Shown here: positions 41,131-54,182 of the stretch, piece after piece
How the letters are laid out: every line of letters begins with the position of its first letter
How positions within the stretch are numbered: position 1 is the first letter of the stretch
Source: Steromphala cineraria
Taxonomy: Eukaryota > Mollusca > Gastropoda > Trochida > Trochidae
NCBI GenBank assembly: GCA_916613615.1
Contig: OU744723.1
Coordinates: 63,186,239 to 63,250,238 of the forward strand
Reading direction: 5' to 3'
Length of the DNA: 64,000 nt
Notes under the pieces: model-generated
Databases searched by the model: none
The model's input: the letters and a program-made list of their open reading frames with translations, nothing else
Told to the model about the DNA's origin: nothing
Made by a program: the position numbers and the translations under genes

Positions 41131-41634
41131 CGCCTTCCATGTTGTCGAGTGGATAAAGCAAACACAAACACAATCAGTCCAAAGAAAACAACACAAGTGT
41201 ATAAGTCAATCAAGGTGTAAATGAATTCATTGTGTAGAAATGTATATTAATCACATCCAAGAAATAGGTCAGCCAAGGTTTATTTGAATGTCACTATCAC
41301 TCCAGTAAGTAATTCAGTCATGGTTTATTTGAATGTCACTATCACACCAGTAGGCAGTTCAGTCAATGTTATTTGAACGTCACCATCACTCCTCTTCCCA
41401 CTTTTATTGAAAAAAGAAATCCTTCTGTGTTGTCATATTGAATGTGTCATGCTTCAGTTCCAATATAATCAGTAAGGAGATATGTTAGGTGAATTATTGT
41501 TCAAATTGTGTAGTAATATTCCATATGTAGTGACCAAACACTTAAAATTGTAAAGTGGGGGCCTGTATGCAAATATTTCAGAAAAATAGCAGCAATCAGA
41601 AATATTAACAAGTGTTGTGTAAATTGAAAAGGAG

Positions 41635-43126
41635 TACCATATTCGCCGTAATAAGCGCCTGCTCCAATAAGCGCCCCCAAAGGATTTTGCAATTAACTCT
41701 TATAACCGCCCATGTACCAGCGGTACTAAATAATAAATTCAACTTACCTAAATTCAATCCAACAAAACTAGTCGCTGTGAGCCCTTGACAAGGAATTTCC
41801 AACCCGCCTGCTCCTGTCGAGTGTCTATATTTATAATCTGTCACCACGCAATTCTGGGAAGTGTGACACAATCGATGTCAGACGATCCAGTTAGCGGTGT
41901 TTACACCGGAATTAGAAATGCACAAGTTAACATCGATGTCATTTCTTGAAAAATAAAAATACATTGTCCAGTTGTTGTTTATAATGACTATATGCATTGT
42001 AAATTAATAAAAATAGATAGATATATATAGTTTTTTAATATTCAGTCATCATTAACATACTGTTAAATTCAGCAGAAATCACGATGTATGTGGCTTCACT
42101 TGCATCATCGATCGGGAATTGAATTATTTGATTTCCTAAATGTTATCAAGAACTATCGCTTTATAAGGCTTGTTATCCATTCTATATGTTTAATATGTTC
42201 ATTTCCAAACTTATTTATCATATTTAATCAAAGTTCAAAGATATATTTGTCAAATATACTTTAGCGAAAGCACGTTGTTTTACTGCACTTGGAATCTCTA
42301 TCGTAATTTCTTGACGACAAATAATATTATTAATATTCTTTCGTGCTCATGAACATAATTTTTGCATGTTTTTCTTCGAATTCTATATATGTAAATATTT
42401 CATTTAACTACATGTTGTTTTGGAAAATGTAATATATCGAAAATGTTTAACAAATATTTGAATATGTAGACATTTAATAATGTATCGACAATTTGTTGTC
42501 ATGAATTTATTACAACCACGTTTCAGTTTCATACATCGTTTTCAAATCGACTTGCTGATTGGTTGACCTACATTTCTGGACCAATGAAAAGGTTTGTAAC
42601 AAAGATCTTTCTACCCGTAAACACATGCAGCAAAAGCTGTCGACTGATTATTCACGTTCGTTTTTCATGAGAATAATATTATGTAATCTGATTAAAACAA
42701 ACAACAAACAATGTAATTTAGCATTTGAATTTCTTTTATCATTCTTTTCAATAATATACGTCTGGAAAAGTGTCACTTGATATTTAAGAACACTTTAACA
42801 ATAAAGTCAAAAGTATCGATGTCAATTTTCAATGCAACTCGCACAATGATTTTCTTGGTTGGGGTCCCTTCCCGCCATAGGCAATGCGATTTCTGTTCTG
42901 TTTCACTTTGAGGAATTAAAGGATACATTGAGCAGCAATATGTGTTATTTTCAACTCGATAATGTGTAAGTATGTTTTGAACGCCTGTATCAATCATCAA
43001 AGACAACCTAAACACAGTTCCACGTGAGTAGTCTATATTTTTCGTTCGTCACTCACATCATTTTAATAAGCGCCCACCTAAATCAATTTTTTAAGCGCCC
43101 TGGCGCTTATAACGGCGAATACGGTA
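41635..43126. mobile_element. 1.49-kb TIR element with TA target duplication
   Basis: TA at 41635-41636 and 43125-43126 bounds inverted ends CCATATTCGCCGTAATAAGC and CCGTATTCGCCGTTATAAGC (complement of the right end), followed by further GCGCC-rich inverted matches. No transposase ORF; AT-rich interior. A TA duplication suggests a non-autonomous Tc1/mariner-like element. It lies in the Gypsy leader, so it inserted after the Gypsy. Confidence 0.65.
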
Positions 43127-43927
43127 AATGTATTTGTTGTATTGTTGAATTGGAATGAGAGTGGAATAAACAACTTGAATTGATGATAAAGTTCCAAACA
43201 ATAATGTAAACAAAGTCACACATGGTCCAGCTGATCATCACGAAATGTAAACAATGTCCGTTTACCACATTGAAAGACACTTAAATTTATTGGAAATTGT
43301 GAATTGAATCACGCCGAATGAAACCACAGTGATATATGAAGGAATTCATCTCGAAATTGTCAAAGTTTCAAATTATAAGTACCTTAAAATGTTCCGAGAA
43401 AAATGTCAACAAACATTCCGGATATTTACACAAGTGCACAGAAATCATGCGTGTTTAAATTCCCCCCAGTATCAAGCCAGGGGAAAAATGTAAACAATTG
43501 AAACTTCGTTTCCAAAGTCGCAAAGTTTCAGAAAATAACAAACATGATGAATGGGAATATGTTGTAATTGTTGTCAATATCAATAATAGAGCACTCAAAG
43601 CACAAAATTCTAACAAGAAAGTCACTCATGTGCGATCTTGCAATGTTCAAAATTGCGACCTGTTGCACGTCTGTCATCCGTGCACGAGACACCAACCACG
43701 TGGAGAATGAAAAATGAAAAGTCACACAATTAGTAAATGCAAACAATAGGCCTTACACAATTAAAGATAACTGTGAAGGAAACATTCATAAGTGAGTCGA
43801 AAGGCCGACTGACACAGGTGAACAAGCACCGTGTAGTCGCCCGACCAAACGAGGGAAATTCAAAGCCGTTGAAACAACTGATGAATGGTAATTAATTCTC
43901 GGTCCAAAATTTGTTCACAGCGCCACT
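43127..43927 (-). other. Gypsy leader with primer-binding-site candidate
   Basis: Non-coding sequence between the LTR and the TIR element. At its right end the minus strand has TGGCGCTGTGAACAA one base after the LTR's CA. Nothing else recognised. Confidence 0.45.
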
Positions 43928-44981
43928 GTTGTGAACCTGGGTTTCACAAGCACGTTACTAGAGAATATGCAACTACAAAAGCAGCTAGATAAGCATTCTA
44001 TGCGAGTCAGCGAGTGTGTGAATTGAAAGAGCAGGAGAAACGCGTCCTATACTTACAATCACTTGACACAGACTCGTCGGTTGAGGGCGGCAATCGGCAG
44101 TCCTCGGGGCGGCTCGGGAACCGTCGTCGGGGCAGCTCGGGAACTCTCGGCTGATCCGGTTGTCATTCAGAGAACGTCGGGTCGGGCAGGCTGCCGGGAA
44201 CCGCTGATCACCACAGTTCTGTATATCATGAATGCACAGGTAAGTGCAGATATATCTATAGTATGGCATCACTATATAATAGTGTAACTTCTATCATATG
44301 AGTAATCATAGGGTTATCATATTATTTACTATTTACAGGCTAGGGTAATTGCTATTCTATGATTAGTCTTTGCCAGTATTTTATTCCTTATATATATATA
44401 TATTTCTGATGTGCATTTCTATAAGTAGAAATGTGGTTATCATTACCCAATCATTTTTGTTTACCTTTCTTGTCTATATTATTGGAATAATACATGTGAT
44501 TATGTGCTATGGCATGTTATTCTAAATACTTTTTATGCAGTATTGCATCAAGGTATTATTGTATATATTTTATTGATATTGTATATCAGTTGGTTTTTAT
44601 CATCAAAGGTATTTTGTATCTATCAAGCATATGTATTGTGGCAATAATTATGTAACTGGTAGTCTCATTATTATACTATTAATAATTATAGGCATTTGGT
44701 AGGTTAAACTTGTTGCAGGGTGATCTCTATCTTAGATCTTGTTACATGTCCTCATACATGTGTTTGGAATAAACGTCACCGAACCACGCCCAGCAGACTT
44801 ATTTATTCTTTAACCCTACACCTGCTACAAAATGGAGTCCCCAGTGAGGAGTGACTGATTCATCCGAGGAATGACACAAGACGGCCATCATCACCTTAGA
44901 AGCAAACAACTCTTGAGAGATCAAGATTCAAGAATGTGACTGCCCAGCAGACTTGATTATTCTTGAACCCTACACCTGCTA
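43928..44981 (-). repeat. LTR-like block and adjoining 152-bp duplication
   Basis: From tgttgtgaacctgggtttca at 43928 to cctacacctgctaca at 44829, i.e. TG...CA on either strand. The end segment gcccagcagactt...cctacacctgctaca (44788-44829) recurs at 44943-44981. AATAAA at 44768 and TGGAGTCCCCAG after 44829 would fit a plus-strand LTR, so a separate solo LTR is a live alternative. A GC-rich core lies at 44060-44210. Confidence 0.45.
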
Positions 44982-44984
44982 CAT

Positions 44985-45905
44985 TTGTTGTGGCGTATTG
45001 TTTGGTTTTGTCCAGATTCTCTTGCTTGATTGAATAGTGTTGACAGAGCTCGGCGATCTTCACGGACTTGACTGGTTAAGTCTTCCGTCACACGTATTCC
45101 TTCCTTCTGTCTATCCATAACTTCCTTTGCTCTTTTGAGTATATGATTTTTCTCCTTAGTTATGACACAGTTTACAATGATTGGTGATTTTTGGAGATAG
45201 ACAGTCGGTGAGCCCTGGTAATTAAAATAGAGTTTGCATTTTCTATACCTAGGCGATCTTTGATGAAATCATGTACTTTATTTTCAGAGTTTTGCCACGT
45301 TCCCCATCTTATCCATGGAATAACAAGTTATTTCATCTCGATCTGGACTGAACATCTTCTTACTGCTCCTCTAAGCAATTAACTTGTCTCCGTAGACTTG
45401 AATTTTTATTATTCAACGATGAAATGTGTTCTCTCACCTCGGTCGCCATGTTGGTTGCTTTATCGTGGAGTCCAGTAAATCTATCGTTTATGCGTCCACT
45501 ATCGTTCTGAATTGATTTCATGAGATCTTTGGGCCATATCCTGTTTTAGGCCGGAAAAGCGCTATTAAATCTGAAGGGTTTTGTATCATCTTTTGTTTTG
45601 TATCAGCCATTCAAATGAAATTGAAGATGAATACCATTTCTTACTTGTATGTCCTAGTTATGATAACATTCGAAAGAAATATATTACAGAAAAATATTAC
45701 CTAGATCCAAATATGTGTAAGTTTACCAATCTGATAAACAGTTTGAATAATAAAGAAATTGAAAACCTGTCCATGTACATATTCTACGCATCTGTTTATA
45801 GACACCATATTGTAGCATGATTGTTGTAAATATGTATAACCAAATGTATATGTAATGTACTATAGGCCTGAGGCCTTTTGAGTACCGAAATAAATATATA
45901 TATAT
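44985..45905. mobile_element. Second LINE fragment with 5' inversion
   Basis: The minus strand at about 45545-44990 reads a decayed ORF1: MKSIQNDSGRINDRFTGLHD, NMATEVREHISSLNNKNSSL, SR-NNLLFHG. The plus strand at 45570-45820 reads the RT C-terminal cluster NEIEDEYHFLLVCPSYDNIR, ending RHHIVA, then a 3' tail with aataaa at 45889 and (TA)n to 45910. An antisense 5' piece followed by a sense 3' end is the twin-priming layout, as for the LINE at 4.5-9.5 kb. It abuts the LTR block. Confidence 0.6.
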
Positions 45906-46074
45906 ATATGTATCAGCTAAAAAGTACTCAAATCTCAGGCATACTGGTTGAATAAAAATTGTCGATCGGAAATAAACGAAATTGGATTTCTTTTTGTATT
46001 TTGACCGGGAAAGGGTTTTCCTTGAAAATGCATTCATCGAAAATAAACCCTTAACTGGCGAAATTAATATTTCA

Positions 46075-46549
46075 TTGCGCTTTGTTCTTCAAAAATATGG
46101 AATCAAATAGGACGGATATGATGTAGAAATTAACGACATTTCATGATAAATGTACACGATATGCGGCCTAAAAGACGATTATATATATAGTAAAGAATCT
46201 TAGAAAAACTGTGTTATTATGCCCGGGAAAGGGTTTTCCTTTGGGGACTATAATATAGAAAAAAGGGGCATGGTAGGTTTTTTTGGGGAAAGATACTAAA
46301 TCTGAACATTTGAAAAATTATCCCCCAACAGGCGGAACTAGTATTTTATGACGTTGCATTCTTCAAAAGTATGGAATCAAATAGGACGGATATGATGTAG
46401 AAATTAGTGACATTTCATGATAAATGTACACGATCTCCGGCCTAAAACAGGAATTTATACATAGTAAAGATTCTTAGAAAAACTGTGTTATTATGCCCGG
46501 GAAAAGTATTTCCTTTCGGGACTGTAATATAGAAAAAAGGGGCATAGTA

Positions 46550-46580
<31 letters not shown>

Positions 46581-46830
46581 GATACTAAAATTGGACATTT
46601 TAAAATTAACACTCCACCAGCAGAATCGCTTCATTCTTCCAAAGTATGGAATCAAATAGGACGGGGCATTGTAGTTTAGTGGGGGGGGGGGGGAGATACT
46701 AAAAATGGACTTTATAAAAATTAACCCTCAACAGGCGGAATTAATATATTATGACGCTTCATTCTTCAAGTGTATGGGATGGAATAGATCTGAATTATAT
46801 GGATTTTAGTGATTTTTCATGATAAATGTA
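46075..46830. repeat. Degenerate tandem repeat with G runs
   Basis: About four units of roughly 270 bp or shorter sharing gaatcaaataggacggatat gatgtagaaatt (46101, 46374, partial copies near 46648 and 46775) and aaaaaggggcat. One unit has a G run of about 20 (46559-46578), another one of 12 (46681). Related units lie at 53100-53500. Confidence 0.7.
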
Positions 46831-49800
46831 CAAGGTGTCCGGCCAAAAACTGGGGTTATATATTCAGTTGATTCTTATAGAAACAGCAATCCCATGTCAG
46901 GGAAAGGGTTCTCCGCTGAACTATTTCAGAGGTAAGGGTATTGGTGTTTTTTTTGGTTTTTTTTTCTGTTTTTCATTTAGGGAAGGGGGTCCCAGAAATG
47001 CATTAATAAAAATGTACATATATATTAAGCAGAATAGATATCTTTGTGTTTCCTCGTTCTTCGATTATTCTTCAGCGGATGAAATGAACATCAAACGTCA
47101 TGTCACATTATGATATGTGATCAGGATCCCATTTATATATTTTCCGTTTAATTTCCGATCCAACATTTTGGAGAAAAAAACACATATGTAAGGTGTGAGC
47201 GTTCGGTGCTTTAAATATCAAAATGCTTCAGATGAAATAGGTCTTTTCCTGCAGAAAATAGGAGAATGCCAATCTTCGTTTGTCAGTTCGCGGGGTCTAG
47301 TGCGTTCTACCTGTCCGCAGTCTGCTTGTGAGAGAGTTTGTTGTCGGTGTGTGGACCCGGGTTAGTCTCCACTGACCTGCTCACAACAAGTAACAATGAC
47401 AGGAACAAAATCAGTCTCAAAGTCAACTTTACACATCTCAAACTCACTTTGATACCTTCCAGGCACCTTGATGCTTTATCTGGTTAGTTAAAAGAGCCTA
47501 TTTTAGCTCGATATTGTTCAGTGAGATTCCAATTGCGGGAGACAAGAGAGACACATCGACACCTGAGCATTACCCAGCATGCCATACTTAACAAATATGA
47601 CAATGTTTTTGAAGATGGTGAAAATTTGGTAGTGTATCTTTTTGACACTAGCTTAAAGGTGTAGGAGCCATTATAGAACTAGGTATTTCGATATTTATGA
47701 TATATTGTTTTCTTCTGTTCCCCTCGTCAGTTTTGAAAAATTGATGCGACCCTTTCATATCTGTAAAGTAAAACCTCAATTCATGTTTAATTCTAGTGAT
47801 GCATATTAACTATACTAATCAATGTAAAATATTGTCTTATTGCATTAATATTGTTAAATTAGAGTGAATGATTTGAATTGTTGAGTTCATTGTTTTTCTA
47901 TCCTTGCTATACCACCAGTGTTTGACGTAGCAACCTGGCCTCCATTACATGGCAATCACATTTTCCAAAATGCACGTGCATGGTATGCTCACGCCGGGCT
48001 CGTGTCTGTTATCTTGTATGAGAGTAAACTGGATTAAAGGTGTGAAGTCTGTTTTCTGCTGTTGTTGCCTCTTCCATGGATACAAACTCTATTTATATTT
48101 TAATATATTAATTGTCAAATTGTAATTATCTGATAACATTTCTCAAATGATTTGGATAGATTCCAATCAATCACTGTTATATTGACAAAGATTTTTTTAA
48201 CTTTATTTCTTTTTGGGCAGAGTACAGCATTCACATTATTACAAATTAATATGTCATATACAAATAGACAAGATAAAATTGTTTAACTTAAATAAACATA
48301 AAGTAAGATTAATTCTTAACTCAAGGCTGAATAATGCATCTTGGTACAAGCTTCAAGCCACAAGCTTATCATTGTCACAATATGATTAGTGTAAGTCCTA
48401 GGTTATCATGTGCCCCGTGGTACCTCATTTTTAAATCAGTTTTTAAATATTGAAAATAAATTATGTGAAAGCAATAAGATACATTTAATCACCAGAGGAC
48501 ATTTGATCTAAGCTGATATTTATATCTGACTCGAGAAAAGTAATCTGGAATGAGAAGCATAATACAAAACCTTATTTCTGAAGGTAGAACAAACATATTC
48601 AATATTTTTTGTAATGGTTAAGTTTTTCATTTTAAGGTAACCTATATTTAGACAAAAGCAGGCGGCCTAAATTACAGGGGAAGAGTAGAAATTCAAACAG
48701 GTACACACACGACTTAAGATATTTGATCAGCTTCAACATTCATAAATCAACCTGACCTGTATCTACTAAAGCTGATAAGGGGTTCATAGTCCAGTTTGTC
48801 TATGCACAGATATTATCGAATGCTCTCGGTCGTCAGATAAATAATTTCACTGTTAATGTATTAACATCTTAAACGTTTTGGTTCTTACAACAATATGTCA
48901 TGATTCTATATATGTTCTCGTTAGACCATTGCTACTTACAAACTGTAGTCACAGTTACATGGAAATATTACCTGTTCACAAAAACGTTAAATTTGTATTT
49001 AATCAAAAATATATTAATCATACAAAGGGATAAGGAACGAGACATACCATTCCATATTAGAGCCATCACATCTATATGTGTGCTATCTTATCTTATCTAA
49101 TATATTTACTTAGAGCATATATTCTTATTACATTCATTGATATGAGAGTACTACATTTTCATAAACATACTTTTCACAGGCTAACACAAGGTATATACAC
49201 CATAATAGATCTTAGCATTATTACACCAGACCTAGTTAAAGGAAAATTCCAATGAAAAATGAAAAAGAGCCTTTTGAAACAATGTTATTGAGAAATCCTT
49301 TTACTCAGGCCTGTAGTACATGTAGATCACATCATAGAGTTATTTGCTTTTAAAACATTTTCTACATCACGTTGCATTAATCAATAAGCTTAGTTTCAAT
49401 TGTCTGCTCTGATCCAAATCAACCAATTTAACCTTTGACAAAGTTAATAATTTTTAGAGATTATATTTTCCACAAATGAATGTAATTTTTTACTAATTAT
49501 CCTTGATAATATATTAAATGTCTTTAGGCAGGGACACTACTGCCAAAGGCAATAAGCAGAATTCATCCAGAAATGTAAAGACAGTAAGCTTACTACCAGT
49601 TTTTTAGGCAATGAAACACTACTAATGCAGTAGCTTCTAACCACGTAAGTAAAATTATTGCCTGATTCCCCTTATTGCTGCTAACATATATACATCGATA
49701 GGTTCTGTTGTAACTGAGTATTACTATTTCTTAAAAATGACAAGACTTTAGTTCCATCTGGGTAACTAAATAGTATGATGTGTTATCATTTCAAAAGCTG

Positions 49801-52410
49801 TATATCTGCCAGTTTCAACAGTTTATGAGATGAATAACGAATACAAGATAAAATAGTGCGAAACCCCCTTACGTCAATTTTTAAAAAGTAGCTTTCCAAA
49901 CATATTTCTTGGTTCTATTTTCTATAATAAAAACATATAGTTGATTTCATCATGAATTCTATCCAGGATTGCAGATATTATCTTTCATTCTTGATTGACA
50001 ATTTGATTGTGAATAAATGTGACCCGCATCCTATTTTGTTTAGAAGTTCTAGATCTAACGAGTTCCAGTTACACCAAACATTATCTTAACTAAAATTATT
50101 TAAGTTGACAGTAGATAAGAATATATATGCCTAGGCAAAATATTTTTTACAGTTTTGAGAAATTCGTTCATAACCACAAAATTGTATACAATATACTGTA
50201 AATAGGTTTACAAATAACATACTCTCCAAAAAAAGAAACACATAATGTAGGTGAATTTTAGAATTTGTTACTAGTGTAAAAATAAACAAACAATTCAAAT
50301 TTCCTTCCAAAACGTCCTTGTTATATGATGGCTTACAGGTTATGTGCACCAAATAGACAATTTTGTTGTTGTTGGTTTCTTTGAGACTCATTTGAAGATT
50401 TGTTTGAAAAGCATTATTTAGAAAAAATCGGAAGAAATGTGCATCAACATGTTGCCACCAAAACCCTATATCTCTACATCAGGGTAAACATTCTTAATTC
50501 ACTAGCTACAGAGATAAAGATTATTCATATCATCCCTGTTTTGGATTGAAAAAAACTCTAAACTTTATACAGCTTTTGCATGAAGTGGATATTCGACCAC
50601 TGTTTATGGTGACTTTAAAGAACACAAGAAGTTGAGTTTAAAAATTAAGATCTACCTAAGAAACTCTTCAAGACTTTGGTTTAGTAAAGTAACAAATTCG
50701 TATTTGGTTGATACAGTGTGATGATGTGGGATGCAATATTCAGCACACAAAGATCTGGTCAATTGTCGCTTCTGAAGAATTCGAAAAACAAATCACAACA
50801 TCAACAACGACCATGAACATCATTTGCTACAGATTATTGACTGACAAAGGGAGTGTTTGAGCAAGATAACTTGAATTCACTTGCAGAGCATCAGGTGGCT
50901 AATTAGCCTGCCTTATTAAAGTAAAGAAGTTGTTAATGCTTTCTAAAACACTAGATTTTGTGGTAACCGGAATACGAAAAGATAATTAAAACTAGTGTTA
51001 TTGTCCCGGTGTACTCTTTGTCTATAGACATGTACATTTTCGCTTTGATACCATTGGAATTAAGTGACATTTTGGGATTTTAAGGTGAATCTTTGAAAGA
51101 TTACATATGTGTTTCTTTTTTTTTGGAGAGTACTGTATGATGTCAGATATAAAATGTAAATAAAATTCAGGAAATGTGTCTATCACAATCAAAAAATTAA
51201 TTCATGAATGAATATTTTTAGGCCCATAAAACGTCCTTCATCTCGGTGTATTGTTAAAGAAATTACCTAAATCTAGGTCAAAACATAATTCGAAGGAATA
51301 AGATTTGCGTTTTAACAAGCAATTTGCATTGGAATGTAACCATATGCCAACAAATCTTTGGTATTATCTTATTTCTGAGACAATTATTCGGACTATTGAA
51401 CTTGGTTGCAGAATGATCTATCACTATGGAATTGCATAAGTTTCGAGTTACCTTTTGGAACTGCACCTTAATCCACGTTTTGCCTTCGCTTGACAATATT
51501 TGACCGAGGAGCGAACATATGGTATTACAAATGTTGGCTTTAAATTTGAATTTCAATAAACACGTCCCTCCCTCAGAACGCTCACTTGTTTGGGTTTCAA
51601 TAATTCCACATTAGGGTTTTCCAACTTTATGAATAGGAGTTTTCGCTGGCTTTCATTACGCTGAACATTTCTACAACAGAGCATGTCTTAGTGGTTACTT
51701 TTGACAAATTATTTTACCTAAATAAGATTAACGTGATCCGAGGTGAACTCTTATTGTTGTCAATTCCAAACAAGATTCTCATTTACAGGCACTATTATCT
51801 CTGATTGCAATGCAAATTTACAGGGAAAAACATCCATGTGCTGGTTTAAAAGATTAAAGATTAAAAGTAAATGGAAAATACTGCAACCAATTTATCATTT
51901 GACAAGATATGATTGATTGATGAATATTTAAGATTAGAAAAAGTTTAAGATTATGCAATATGCCGAAAACATTGAAATCTGAGCAAACCTTCCAGCCGTC
52001 ACATATGGCCTCAACCATACTAAATATACTAAACTGAATGTTTGTTATTTCCTTACAAAGTTACAAATAGAAAGTCTTTTTGGATATATCATCTGTTCTA
52101 TTCATTAGCAAGGGTTACAAAATACAGGTAGATAATGTGAAATCACTTACACTGATAATCAACTTGAGTTACAGCAGACAGACCAGTTATTCCTTTGGGC
52201 CTCCATTGAAACACAGTGTTAACTGTGCATTGACGAGTCTTCTGTGAACAACGTCCTGCCACTGATAGCTACAGTGAGTCAGAAACCTCTTTAGGTGACG
52301 TATTTATGATCTTATTATCCTCAATATCATGATATACAACCAAACACATACAAACAGATAGTTCAATTTTACAACATATAAACACACAATGACGTCCATT
52401 GATTATTTTA
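46345..52410. repeat. Segmental duplication, copy A
   Basis: Matches 53100-54182 and 58104-63185 in the same order and orientation with only scattered differences. Private indels: about 150 bp kept here (50440-50595) and missing in B near 60995, and about 230 bp (B 62324-62555) plus about 180 bp (B 62905-63090) present only in B. It contains the minus-strand 2A leader (47,352) but no gene I can support. The many small frames in 47500-52400 lack motifs and are disrupted between copies. Confidence 0.85.
47200..47450 (-). pseudogene. LINE ORF1 start with 2A-like peptide (copy A)
   Basis: On the minus strand a hydrophobic leader (KLTLRLILFLSLLLVVSR) runs into SVETNPGP at 47352-47375, followed by a polar stretch. 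A single-base difference from copy B just after the 2A motif shifts the frame. The Asp that usually starts the 2A core is Ser here. The rest of the LINE is absent. Confidence 0.6.
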
Positions 52411-52599
52411 TGTTTTTATATATACCATTATATAGATAAAATACAAAAGTCTGGAAATGATTTGAATCCCCGACCGGTTTCACACTATTCAGTGATCATC
52501 ATGGGGTCTTTATGACGTTGCCATGCTATGACGTCACACAACAAGCGGCGCATAACTCATGAAAATCGATGCGTACCCACAGATTGGTGACGTCATTTC

Positions 52600-52858
52600 T
52601 TTACATCAATCACATATAATAATAACAGAAATATTAAGAAAGCTAATTCGTATGCAAATGACTCGTATGATACAGAATGGAGAAAATTGAAAGTCTAACG
52701 ATGTAGATTTTTGAACAAATTCAGAAAATGTAAAGATTTAACTTCATTAGAAAACTATAATAAGACAAGAAATGAATATGAATCCTTGTGTAAACGAAAA
52801 CGAATGGAATATTACAGAAACAAACAATCAATAATTGAAAATGGCATAAATGATTCGA
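52600..52858 (+). pseudogene. LINE ORF2 linker fragment
   Basis: RKCKDLTSLENYNKTRNEYE and SLCKRKRMEYYRNKQ resemble the basic linker between endonuclease and RT in the other LINEs here (for example FFKSLCKQKQINYK). It runs into the GA-rich tract. Too short to assign to a family. Confidence 0.45.
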
Positions 52859-52859
52859 A

Positions 52860-53098
52860 AAGAGAGAGAGAGAGGGGGGAGAGGGAGGGGGGAGGGAGAG
52901 GGAAAGAGAGAGGGAGGGAGATGGGGAGTGGGAGACGGGGAGATGGGGAGAGGGAGAGGAAGAGATACAGGGATGGCGATGGGGAGATGGGGAGAGAGAG
53001 ATAGAGAGAGAGAGGGGGAGGGAGAGAGAGAGGGAGAGGGAGGAAGAGGGAGAGGGAGGAAGAGAGAGAGAGTGTGAGAGAAAGGGAGAGAGAGAGAA
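52860..53098. repeat. (GA)n / GGGAGA low-complexity tract
   Basis: About 240 bp of almost pure purine, agagag with ggggag interruptions. The frames it produces (Arg/Glu/Gly or Ser/Leu/Pro) are artefacts. Confidence 0.95.
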
Positions 53099-53099
53099 A

Positions 53100-54182
53100 T
53101 TAACTCCCATTTTATGACGCTCTATTCTTCAAAAGTACGGGATCAAACAGGACGGATATGATGTAGAAATTATCAACATTTCATGATAAATGGCCTAAAA
53201 CAGGAGTATATACATAGTAAAGATTCTTAGAAGAACTGTGTTATTATGCCCGGGAAAAGAATTTCCTTTCGGGACTATAATATAGAAAAAAGGGGCATGG
53301 TAGTTTTTTTGGGGGGGGGGGGAAGATACTAAAAATGGACATTGGAAAAATTAACCCTCAACCGGCAGAATCGTTAATTCTTTCAAAGTATCGAATCAAA
53401 TAGGACGGGGCATGGTAGTTAGGGGGAGGGGGAGGTACTAAAAATGCACGTTTTAGAAATTAACCCTCAACAGGCGGAATTAATAATTTATGACGCTCTC
53501 CGGCCAAAAACTGGGGTTATATATTCAATTGATTCTTATAGAAACAGCATTCCCATGTCAGGGAAAGGGTTCTCCGCTGAACTATTTCGGGGAAAGGGTA
53601 TTGGTGGGAAGGGGGATACATAAATGCATTAATAAAAAATGTACATATATTAAGCAAAATAGATATCTTTGTGTTTCCTCGTTCTTCGATTATTCTTCAG
53701 CAGATGAAATGAACATCAAAAGTCATGTCACATTATGATATATGATTAGGATCCCATTTATTTATTTTCCGTTTAATTTCCGATCCAACATTTTGGAGAA
53801 AAAACCACATATGTAAGCTGTGAGCGTTCGGTGCTTTAAATATCAAAATGCTTCAGATGAAATAGGTCTTTTCCGGCCTAAAATAGGAGAATGCCAATCT
53901 TCGTTTGTCAGTTCGCGGGGTCTAGTGCGTTCTACCTGTCCGCAGTCTGCTTGTGAGAGAGTTTGTTGTCGGGTGTGTGGACCCGGGTTAGTCTCCACTG
54001 ACCTGCTCACAACAAGTAACAATGACAAAATCAGTCTCAAAGTCAACTTTACACATCTCAAACTCACTTTGATACCTTCCAGGCACCTTGATGCTTTATC
54101 TGGTTAGTTAAAAGAGCCTATTTTAGCTCGATATTGTTCAGTGAGATTCCAATTGCGGGAGACGAGAGAGACACATCGACAC
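53100..54182. repeat. Segmental duplication, copy B left part
   Basis: Counterpart of 46345-47560, with a shorter set of tandem units and a G run at about 53311-53322. Ends at cgacac/ctg, where copy A continues without interruption into agcattacccagcatgcc. Confidence 0.85.
53843..54067 (-). pseudogene. LINE ORF1 start with 2A-like peptide (copy B)
   Basis: 75-residue open frame: MSLRCVKLTLRLILSLLLVV leader, SVETNPGP at 53978-54001, then HTRQQTLSQADCGQVE and a short tail to a stop. The leader is hydrophobic enough to act as a signal peptide. It is the same sequence as copy A but with a 6-nt deletion in the leader and the frame kept after the motif. Without the rest of ORF1 it is a remnant of a LINE 5' end. 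Confidence 0.6.

Larger units (their letters stand above)
35783..44829 (-). mobile_element. Broken Gypsy/Ty3-type LTR retrotransposon
   Basis: Gag, protease, RT, RNase H and the integrase tail lie on the minus strand between 41100 and 36400. A 75-bp block (tgttgtgaacctgggtttca to gataagcattcta) occurs at 35783-35857 and 43928-44002. At the right copy the minus strand reads ...GGTTCACAACA|G|TGGCGCTGTGAACAA, an LTR end followed by a likely primer-binding site. The full 5' LTR would then be about 43928-44829 (TGTAGCAGG...ACAACA), and the left copy only the last 75 bp of the 3' LTR. LTR limits are uncertain because an AATAAA and a TGG site also fit the other orientation. Multiple frame breaks are present; the element is not functional. 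Confidence 0.75.

Noticed and set aside
46826..47113. ORF (and its relative at 53490-53738)
   Set aside because: Frame and length differ between the two duplicated copies and no motif is present.
52711..53110. ORFs through the GA-rich tract on both strands
   Set aside because: Low-complexity artefact, except for the short LINE linker before 52858.
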